A stretch of DNA of 6,946 nt. Source: Vulcanimicrobiota bacterium. Lineage in GTDB: Bacteria > Vulcanimicrobiota > Vulcanimicrobiia > Vulcanimicrobiales > Vulcanimicrobiaceae. The stretch is taken from assembly GCA_019247395.1 (NCBI GenBank), contig JAFAOZ010000072.1, positions 1-6,946 on the forward strand, in the 5' to 3' direction. Positions 1 through 5,655 of this stretch are shown in pieces. Within the stretch, counting starts at the first letter, position 1; each line of letters opens with the position of its first letter. The notes below the pieces were generated by a model that did not search any database, was not told the DNA's origin, and saw only the letters and a list, made by a program, of their open reading frames with translations. Position numbers and translations under genes: made by a program.

Positions 1-1111
1 GAAAGCTTCGGAAAATCTCGTGCTTGAGCCCTCTCTTCCTCGGGACGCCTATTGGGATGCGGGGTTCTATGCACGCGAGCAGGACGCGATCTTCTGGGAT
101 CAGTGGTTTTATGCCGGTCGGGCTGGCGAGCTGAGCAATACCGGCGATTATCGCGTGCTGGACGTCGCGGGCGAGAGCGTCATCGTGATCCGCGGTGACG
201 ACGGACTGCATGCGCATCTCAACTTTTGCCGGCATCGCGGCAGCCGGCTGCTCTGCGGCGAGGGCAGTGTCAAGGGCAGCATCCGCTGTCCATATCACGC
301 GTGGGCCTATGCGTTCGACGGCCGTCTGATCGCGTCTCCGTTTGTCCCCGAAGAAGCGATTCCGCCGGAGTCGCGTCGGCTCCATGCCGTCGGCGTGGAC
401 GAGTGGCAGGGTTTTGTTTTCGTCAATCTTTCGACGCATCGGGGTGCCGCGAATGCCGCAACTTTGGCTGCACAACTGGGGCCGATCCCAGAGCGCCTGC
501 GACGCTATCCGTTAGCAGCGTTAAGGGTTGCGCGTTCGCTGCGCTACGAGGCCGCCGCAAACTGGAAAGTGATCCTCGAGAATTATAACGAGTGCTATCA
601 CTGCGCCGGCGTTCATCCCGAGCTCTGCCGCGTAGTACCGGCGTTCAAGCGCGGCGGCGGAGCACAACTCGACTGGGAGCGTGGAATTCCGCATCGCGAC
701 GGCGCCTGGACCTTCACCGCCGAGGGAACGAGCGTTCGCGCGCCGTTTGCGACGCTCGATGACGATGAGAAGGTGCGGCATAAGGGCGAGCTGATCTACC
801 CAAACTTCATGCTAAGTCTGGCAGCCGATCACGTTGCGGCCTTTTCGCTCTGGCCGCGGGGGCCGGCGGAGACGGCGATCGTCTGCGATTTTCTCTTCCA
901 TCCCGACGAGATGGCCAAACCGGATTTCGATCCAAGCGACGTGGTCGATTTTTGGGACCTCGTGAATCGGCAAGATTGGCGCATCTGCGAAAGCGTGCAG
1001 GCCGGAATGCGTTCGCGCGCGTTCGACCACGGTTACTACGCGCCGGTGGAGGATGCGAGTTTGGACATACGCCGCTACCTGAGCGAGAGAGGCCTCCATG
1101 TGTCATCCTGA
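1..1111 (+). CDS. Rieske non-heme iron oxygenase alpha subunit, quaternary-amine/betaine-like (5' end uncertain)
   Basis: This is the catalytic subunit of a two-component Rieske oxygenase, which takes electrons from a separate reductase and inserts oxygen, here probably causing oxidative N-demethylation. Numbering from a GTG at 20 gives 363 residues. The Rieske [2Fe-2S] ligands are C70, H72, C90 and H93 (CRH...CPYH). The mononuclear iron site is the E191-x2-H194-x4-H199 cluster, with D319 in a QDW motif as the likely third ligand. The residue bridging the two metal centres is Glu rather than the Asp usual in aromatic-ring dioxygenases, a trait known from carnitine oxygenase CntA-type enzymes. 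The frame is open to base 1 (about six codons before the GTG), so the gene may start outside the window; GGAA at 10-13 is a weak ribosome-binding site for the GTG. The last codons and the TGA fall inside a palindromic repeat. The 14-nt overlap with the sarcosine oxidase-like gene supports an amine-demethylation role. The exact substrate (glycine betaine, proline betaine or other) is inference. Confidence 0.88.
   Translation, partial: KASENLVLEPSLPRDAYWDAGFYAREQDAIFWDQWFYAGRAGELSNTGDYRVLDVAGESVIVIRGDDGLHAHLNFCRHRGSRLLCGEGSVKGSIRCPYHAWAYAFDGRLIASPFVPEEAIPPESRRLHAVGVDEWQGFVFVNLSTHRGAANAATLAAQLGPIPERLRRYPLAALRVARSLRYEAAANWKVILENYNECYHCAGVHPELCRVVPAFKRGGGAQLDWERGIPHRDGAWTFTAEGTSVRAPFATLDDDEKVRHKGELIYPNFMLSLAADHVAAFSLWPRGPAETAIVCDFLFHPDEMAKPDFDPSDVVDFWDLVNRQDWRICESVQAGMRSRAFDHGYYAPVEDASLDIRRYLSERGLHVSS
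1086..1092 (+). promoter_or_regulatory. Shine-Dalgarno of the sarcosine oxidase-like gene
   Basis: AGAGAGG lies 5 nt before the ATG at 1098, inside the end of the upstream oxygenase gene. It supports that ATG as the start, which matters because no other ATG, GTG or TTG occurs in frame between it and the FAD-binding motif. The start therefore lies just ahead of the palindromic repeat, and the repeat is translated. Confidence 0.6.
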
Positions 1112-2318
1112 GCCCTTCGACTCGCTTCGCTCGCTCAGGACAAGCGGAGTCGAAGGATGCGAATTCGACGCGATCGTCGTCGGTCTCGGAGCGCTCGGCA
1201 GCGGTGCCGCATACTGGCTTGCCAAGCGCGGCGCACGCGTGCTTGGGCTCGAGCAGTTCGAATTCGGACACGCGCGCGGCAGCTCGCACGATTGGTCGCG
1301 CATCATCCGCAAGTCGTACTTCACGCCCGCGTACGTTCGTTTGGCCAAAGAGGCGTACGCGGCGTGGTACGCACTCGAGGCTGACGCGGGCGAACAGGTC
1401 GTTTATAAGACGGGCGGTCTCGACCTTGGACCATACGACGGCGCAATATCGCTCGCCGCCTACGCCGATTCTATGCGGACGTGCGGCGTTGATTTCGAAG
1501 AGCTCGATGCTCGCGAGATTCGCAAGCGTTGGCCGGTCTGGCAGATCGGCGACGACGTTCACGGGCTTTTCCAGCCCGATAGCGGCATCGTCGCCGCGGA
1601 GCGCGCGACCGCCGCACTGCGGCGCACGGCAATCGCACTGGGTGCCGAACTCCGCGACCGAGCCCCCGTCACGGCGATCGATACGAATGGCGGCGAGATC
1701 GTCGTCGAGGCCGGCGCCGAACGGTATCGCGCAAAGAAGCTCATCCTCGCAGGCGCATCCTGGACGCCGCAGCTTCTCGGACACTTCGGCATGCGCATTC
1801 CCTTCGAAGTCACCAAAGAGCAGGTGATGTATTTCAAAGCGCGCGATCTGGACGGCTTTGCCTTCGGTTCGTTTCCGATTTGGATTTGGATGGACGATCC
1901 GTCGTTTTACGGCTTTCCGGTCTTCGGCGAGGCGGGCGCAGTCAAGATTACGCAGGATTGCGGCGGCAAGCCGGTCGATCCCGACACCCGCGATTTCGAA
2001 GAAGATCGCGAGATTACCGCGCGCGTCACGGAGTTCGTGGGGCGCCGGCTCCCGGCAGCGGATGGGCCCGTCGTCCGTTTGAAGACTTGTCTCTACGCGC
2101 TCACACCCGACCGCGATTTCATCATCGACACGCTGCCCGAATTCCCAAACGTGAGCATCGCCGTCGGCGGCGGCCACGGATTTAAGTTCGCATCGGTCAT
2201 CGGCCGCATCCTGAGCGACCTCGCTCTGGACGGACGCACCGACTCGGATTTGAGCGCGCTCACAATCGGACGGCCGATCTTGCAGATGTCCGACCCGCCG
2301 AAAACGTACATGCTGTAG
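1098..2318 (+). CDS. FAD-dependent amine oxidase, monomeric sarcosine oxidase/SolA (MSOX-MTOX) family
   Basis: This flavoprotein of 406 residues is predicted to oxidise the N-methyl group of a secondary amino acid, releasing formaldehyde and hydrogen peroxide. The dinucleotide-binding GxGxxG is at residues 29-34. GSSHDWSRIIR (61-71) matches the MSOX segment with His45, Arg49 and the carboxylate-binding Arg52. K283 corresponds to the oxygen-activating Lys265. C331 in KTCLYALTP is the covalent 8-alpha-FAD attachment Cys. K363 in GHGFKF matches the carboxylate-binding Lys348. The usual His269 position appears to be Asp287, so the substrate may differ from sarcosine. Family members are about 370-390 residues; the excess is an N-terminal extension (2-21) encoded by a palindromic repeat just before EFDAIVVG. 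The gene overlaps the Rieske oxygenase gene by 14 nt and is probably co-translated with it. Sarcosine, dimethylglycine, N-methylproline, pipecolate and N-methyltryptophan are all possible substrates. The family call is firm; the substrate is inferred. Confidence 0.9.
   Translation: MCHPEPFDSLRSLRTSGVEGCEFDAIVVGLGALGSGAAYWLAKRGARVLGLEQFEFGHARGSSHDWSRIIRKSYFTPAYVRLAKEAYAAWYALEADAGEQVVYKTGGLDLGPYDGAISLAAYADSMRTCGVDFEELDAREIRKRWPVWQIGDDVHGLFQPDSGIVAAERATAALRRTAIALGAELRDRAPVTAIDTNGGEIVVEAGAERYRAKKLILAGASWTPQLLGHFGMRIPFEVTKEQVMYFKARDLDGFAFGSFPIWIWMDDPSFYGFPVFGEAGAVKITQDCGGKPVDPDTRDFEEDREITARVTEFVGRRLPAADGPVVRLKTCLYALTPDRDFIIDTLPEFPNVSIAVGGGHGFKFASVIGRILSDLALDGRTDSDLSALTIGRPILQMSDPPKTYML
1101..1160. 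repeat. 60-nt palindromic repeat (MITE/REP-like) embedded in coding sequence
   Basis: The element has nested inverted repeats. CCTTCGACTC (1114-1123) pairs with GAGTCGAAGG (1147-1156), and CATCC (1104-1108) pairs with GGATG (1155-1159). Alternatively TCCTGAGC (1106-1113) pairs with GCTCAGGA (1133-1140), so two mutually exclusive stem-loops are possible. The reverse-strand translation contains LSERSESKG, a peptide I recognise from many spurious ORFs in GC-rich environmental genomes, which indicates a dispersed repeat family. Only one copy is seen in this window. It carries the TGA of the oxygenase gene and reads in frame through the next gene. Confidence 0.75.
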
Positions 2319-2444
2319 AGCCTCATCCTTTGACACAGGAAACCGGGGCGCCAAATCAGACTCTCTCTAGATGCTTGCGCCGCTGCTGATCGCTGCCGCT
2401 CTGACGCTGCCGCGCCACGCCGATCTCAGCGCCGTCGTCATCGC
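2319..2444. other. Intergenic gap between the sarcosine oxidase-like and amidohydrolase genes
   Basis: This 126-nt gap is the longest stretch between confident genes in the window. TTGACA at 2330-2335 matches a -35 box, but the hexamer 17 nt later is AAATCA, a poor -10, so a promoter is only weakly supported. I see no hairpin followed by a T-run that would be a terminator. A small ORF occupies the right part. Confidence 0.4.
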
Positions 2445-2466
2445 GTGGCTGAAGCAGCAGAGCTAA
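2371..2466 (+). CDS. Possible small hydrophobic ORF, 31 residues, unknown
   Basis: An ATG at 2371 opens 31 codons ending in TAA at 2464-2466. The N-terminus is hydrophobic (MLAPLLIAAALTLP), followed by a short amphipathic tail (VVIAWLKQQS). Nearly every codon ends in G or C, as in the real genes around it. There is no Shine-Dalgarno, since the preceding bases are CTCTCTCTAG. It overlaps the start of the amidohydrolase gene by 22 nt in another frame. It could be a small membrane peptide, a leader whose translation feeds the amidohydrolase start, the remnant of a signal peptide, or chance in GC-rich DNA. I do not recognise it. Confidence 0.25.
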   Translation: MLAPLLIAAALTLPRHADLSAVVIAWLKQQS

Positions 2467-4016
2467 TACTCCACGGCGGAACGATTCATGCCGGCGCCGG
2501 ATCCGACGCCATGCGTGCATTCGCGGTTCGCGACGGCCGATTCGTTCATGCCGGCTCCGTCGAAGACGCTATGGCGTTGTGCGGCCCTTCAACCGAAGTC
2601 GTCGACGCGCGTGGACTGACGGTCTTGCCTGGTTTGATCGACGCGCACTTGCATTTGACGAACCTCGGGCTCAAGCTGCGACAAGTTAACCTCGACGGCG
2701 TCGAGTCGCCTGAAGCGCTCGTCGACCGCGTCGGCGCGTTCGCTCGAACTTCGAACGACGAATGGATCCTCGGACGCGGCTGGGACGAGAATTGCTGGCC
2801 GCTCCAAGAGTTTCCGTCGCATCATGCATTGAGCGCTGCGATACCCGATCGCCCGGTCGTGCTCGCGCGCGTGGACGGACACGCGATCCTTGCCAATGCG
2901 CGCGCGCTCGCGCTCGCAGGCGTCACCGCGACGACCTCCGATCCCCCCGGCGGGCGTATCGTGCGCGACGCGCGCGGCGAGCCGACCGGCATCCTGATCG
3001 ACAACGCGGAAGCATTCGTCTACGACCGAGCTCCGAAACCGACGCACGGGCAGCTCGTGCGTGCCGTGCGCGACGCGGTCGCAGAGTGCAATCGCTGGGG
3101 CATCACGGCCGTCTGCGAGCCAGGATGCGGCGACGAAGAGCTGGCCGCGCAAAAAGCGCTCCTGGAAAGCGGCGACTTCTCACTTCGAAACTACGCGATG
3201 CTGCATGACGAGCCGTCGCTGATCGAGCGCCACGCGCGCGCGGGCATCGTCGAGGGTGCCTACGGCGGACGCCTCTGGGTTCGAGCAATCAAACTGTACT
3301 CCGATGGCGCGCTGGGCTCGCGAGGCGCCGCGTTACTTGCGCCCTATAGCGACGATCCGCAGAATAGCGGGCTCATCCTGACGCCGCGCGAGCGCATCGA
3401 GCGTGTTACGGAGAACGCCCTGCGCACTGGTTTTCAGACCTGCGTGCATGCCATCGGCGACCGTGCGAACCGCATGGTGCTCGACGCTTTCGAAAGCGTC
3501 TTGCATCGCGCGGGCGCATCGCAGGATCCGCGCCTGCGCATCGAGCACGCTCAGGTGATCGCTTCCGAAGACATCCCGCGCTTTGCCGCGTTGGGCGTGA
3601 TCGCATCGGTCCAGACGACGCACGCCGTCAGCGACGGCCCTTGGGTTCGGGCGCGTCTAGGACCCGATCGCATCGCGCGCGCGTATCCCTGGCGCGCCTT
3701 GCTCGATGCGGGCACCGCGATCGCAAACGGTACCGATGCACCGGTCGAGCCGGCGAACCCCGCGCGTTCGTTCCTTGCCGGGATCGCTCGGAACGGCGCG
3801 GACCCGAGCGAGTGCATGACGCGCCGCGAAGCCTTCGCATCTATGACGCTCGGAGCCGCGCACGCCGCCTTCGCCGAAAACGACATCGGTTCGATCGCGC
3901 CGGGGAAATATGCCGACTTCGTGCTGCTCGACTGCGACTGGATGAGCGCGACGCCCGAAGAGATCGAGCGAACCAAGGTCGTCGCCACCTATTTCGGTGG
4001 GAAACGGGTCTACTAA
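2445..4016 (+). CDS. Metal-dependent amidohydrolase, YtcJ-like (Amidohydro_3 family)
   Basis: This is a 523-residue TIM-barrel hydrolase expected to cleave a C-N bond of an amide, imide or formamide substrate in the cytoplasm. The N-terminal beta-sandwich begins AELILHGGTIHAG. Metal-binding HxH is H68/H70 in GLIDAHLHL. Further family landmarks are DGHAILAN (144-151), IKLYSDGALGSRG (282-294, with K283 a candidate metal-bridging Lys), VHAIGDR (334-340, H335), RIEHAQ (365-370, H368) and NGTDAP (428-433, D431 the catalytic Asp). The C-terminal sandwich has the usual IAPGKYADFVLLD. Length and motif order are normal for YtcJ-type proteins. The GTG at 2445 is chosen because no ATG, GTG or TTG precedes it in frame back to the TGA at 2331 and the family N-terminus starts here; it has no visible Shine-Dalgarno. 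Same-strand placement after the demethylation pair permits, but does not prove, a shared pathway. The substrate cannot be named from sequence. Confidence 0.9.
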   Translation: MAEAAELILHGGTIHAGAGSDAMRAFAVRDGRFVHAGSVEDAMALCGPSTEVVDARGLTVLPGLIDAHLHLTNLGLKLRQVNLDGVESPEALVDRVGAFARTSNDEWILGRGWDENCWPLQEFPSHHALSAAIPDRPVVLARVDGHAILANARALALAGVTATTSDPPGGRIVRDARGEPTGILIDNAEAFVYDRAPKPTHGQLVRAVRDAVAECNRWGITAVCEPGCGDEELAAQKALLESGDFSLRNYAMLHDEPSLIERHARAGIVEGAYGGRLWVRAIKLYSDGALGSRGAALLAPYSDDPQNSGLILTPRERIERVTENALRTGFQTCVHAIGDRANRMVLDAFESVLHRAGASQDPRLRIEHAQVIASEDIPRFAALGVIASVQTTHAVSDGPWVRARLGPDRIARAYPWRALLDAGTAIANGTDAPVEPANPARSFLAGIARNGADPSECMTRREAFASMTLGAAHAAFAENDIGSIAPGKYADFVLLDCDWMSATPEEIERTKVVATYFGGKRVY

Positions 4017-4039
4017 GGGCGGCCGCAGAACGGCTCGGA

Positions 4040-4786
4040 ATGCGCGTTTCATTGCGAGTTCTACTCGTCGCCTTTTTGGCATTCTCCGGGTTGACCGCAC
4101 AGACTCCGGCACCGAGCCAACCGGCAGCGAAGCCGCTGCGTCACCTCGAGTACAGCTTCGCCGTTCATGAAGAAGGCGTGAACGAATACCACTACAACGG
4201 CATTAACATGGCAACGGGGACCGGTGCCGGGGTAGGCGGCGGAGCTGCGAATCTCGGCGGTGCCGGAACGATGTTCGTCGACGTCATTTCCATCGCGCCG
4301 GACGGTGCGCTCAAGGTAAATATCTCAGAGCAGATCGAACGGGAGCCCCGGCCCGGGCAGGTTTACACATGTACGGTCTACGGCAGTACCGCGGTGCTCT
4401 GCCCTTCGGTTCCGTCTCCAAGCGACGCTCAGTGGATCCTTCTGAGTTACCTCGGCCGCCAGTTCGTCGACGCCGCACCGTGGGATGCGAACAAGCATTG
4501 GCAGCGTAAAGTAACGAACGCGCAATACACACTGGTCGAAGACTTCACGATTACCGACGATTCGAACGGCAAGAAGATGCTAATCCGCGAGCATAAAAAG
4601 ATGGACTTACACAACGGTGGTTACGACACGCAGGCCGAAGACGTCAATATCGTCTACGACCGGTCCATGGAAGTACCCGTCTCGATTCACGACGAGGCTC
4701 AGGACGCAGGGTCGGCGGGATCGTCACACGCGAGCTTCGATTTTGCGCTCCTGCACGATTCGTTCGAAAAGGCCGGCTCGCCCTAG
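4040..4786 (+). CDS. Exported protein of unknown function, 248 residues
   Basis: I do not recognise a named family. The protein begins with a clear signal peptide: basic MRVSLR, a hydrophobic core LLVAFLAFSGL, and probable cleavage after TA (residue 20). A Pro/Ala linker (22-32) follows. The mature part opens with LEYSFAVHEEG and then a Gly-rich stretch (59-76, alternating G with A, T, V and N). The rest looks like mixed beta structure, with Cys111 and Cys121 possibly forming a disulfide and charged segments rich in Asp and Lys around 165-190. The ATG at 4040 is chosen because it starts the signal peptide; the frame stays open upstream to about 3641, but that part overlaps the amidohydrolase gene in another frame. 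The start lies 23 nt after the amidohydrolase stop, so co-transcription is likely. Its TAG stop overlaps the converging phosphoesterase gene. A periplasmic or surface location is inferred. Confidence 0.8.
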   Translation: MRVSLRVLLVAFLAFSGLTAQTPAPSQPAAKPLRHLEYSFAVHEEGVNEYHYNGINMATGTGAGVGGGAANLGGAGTMFVDVISIAPDGALKVNISEQIEREPRPGQVYTCTVYGSTAVLCPSVPSPSDAQWILLSYLGRQFVDAAPWDANKHWQRKVTNAQYTLVEDFTITDDSNGKKMLIREHKKMDLHNGGYDTQAEDVNIVYDRSMEVPVSIHDEAQDAGSAGSSHASFDFALLHDSFEKAGSP

Positions 4787-5655
4787 CGCCACATCCCCGT
4801 GAGGTCGTGCGCCTGACAAGCTTTGGCGGTGCAGGCGAGGCTAAAAATATCCTCGATCGTTCGCAGCACCGAGTAGTGCGAGATCTTTTGTGCGTATTTT
4901 CCAGGCTTGATCATCGGCCCGATCAGCAGCGTCGCAATTTGATTCTGCCCGTTTTTGTCCGGTGCGGCCTCATCCCACGTCAAAACGAAGAGCCCGTCGT
5001 GATTTTTGCCGTACTTCAGAAATGGCGGCAAGTTCGTTTTGAGCCATTGGTCGCCGGTCTGAGTGCTGCAGTCGTGCATGTCGTGACAGAGATTCGGCAC
5101 GACGATGGTCAGCGTCGACGGGGTCACATAACCCTGATAGACCAAATTCGAGCTTGCCGGGACGTTCGTAAAATTGACCCACGGATTGTGTTTGCGGGCG
5201 TACTCGCCGGAGTAACAGCCGGTAAAGCCGTCGGACGGCATCGACTCCGAGTATCCGTCGAAGGTCGAACGGGCCGCCAGGAGCTCTTCGCCGACGTTGA
5301 CCGTGTTAAACGTATGCGGGCAGGAGTCGTCGTTGATACCCTGCGTCGAGCCGGAGAAGAAAGCCAGATAGTTCGGCTGGCTGGGGTGCCCGATTGCATG
5401 GCTGTTGGTCATGAGAGCCGCTTGCGGGACGAGCTGCTTGTTGATGTAGGGTGCGTCCTTGCTGCCGATGATGAGATCGTAATCGCGATTCTCCATGATC
5501 ACGACCAGGACGGAACTCGCGTGCGGCGCTGTGTTTCTGTTGACGGTCCCAACCGAACGGCCGGCAGGCGCGGTGCCGGGGAGCGCCGCGCTCGATCCGA
5601 GGCAGCCCGCGCAGAACGCTGCGACCAGCACTGCAAGCAACCACGAACGTTTCAT
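4783..5655 (-). CDS. Exported AcpA-type phosphoesterase/acid phosphatase (Phosphoesterase family PF04185)
   Basis: This 290-residue extracytoplasmic enzyme is predicted to hydrolyse phosphomonoesters, or less likely phospholipids. It starts with an export signal, MKRSWLLAVLVAAFCAGC. Cys18 could be lipidated, but the -3 position is Cys rather than Leu, so lipoprotein status is uncertain. Catalytic landmarks of the AcpA/phospholipase C superfamily are in order: VVIMENRDYD (51-60, metal ligands E55 and N56), GHPSQPNYLAFFSGS (89-103, S92 the likely nucleophile), VVPNLCHDMHD (185-195) and LTWDEA (225-230, metal ligands D228 and E229). Six further Cys (112, 147, 190, 196, 275, 280) suggest disulfides, fitting an exported enzyme. 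The length matches short bacterial and fungal acid phosphatases of this family. The ATG at 5655 has GGAG 8 nt upstream and overlaps the permease stop as ATGA. A longer in-frame reading upstream to 6582 is only the antisense frame of the permease. Phosphate scavenging is the inferred role. Confidence 0.88.
   Translation of the reverse strand: MKRSWLLAVLVAAFCAGCLGSSAALPGTAPAGRSVGTVNRNTAPHASSVLVVIMENRDYDLIIGSKDAPYINKQLVPQAALMTNSHAIGHPSQPNYLAFFSGSTQGINDDSCPHTFNTVNVGEELLAARSTFDGYSESMPSDGFTGCYSGEYARKHNPWVNFTNVPASSNLVYQGYVTPSTLTIVVPNLCHDMHDCSTQTGDQWLKTNLPPFLKYGKNHDGLFVLTWDEAAPDKNGQNQIATLLIGPMIKPGKYAQKISHYSVLRTIEDIFSLACTAKACQAHDLTGMWR

Noticed and set aside
1101..1160. CRISPR repeat or transposon end
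   Set aside because: There is a single copy with no spacer periodicity, no transposase and no clear target-site duplication. A dispersed palindromic repeat fits better.
807..2354. 515-codon minus-strand open frame opposite the oxygenase and flavoenzyme genes
   Set aside because: It lies antisense to two genes with intact catalytic motifs. Its translation is Arg/Asp/Ala-rich with no domain, as expected from GC-rich antisense frames, and it contains the reverse reading of the repeat.
2330..2358. Sigma-70 promoter before the amidohydrolase gene
   Set aside because: TTGACA is perfect but the hexamer at 17-nt spacing (AAATCA) is poor, so it is mentioned with the gap and not called as a promoter.
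3641..4039. Upstream in-frame extension of the exported protein (381-codon reading)
   Set aside because: It overlaps the amidohydrolase C-terminal region, reads as Arg-rich low-complexity sequence, and would bury the signal peptide at 4040.
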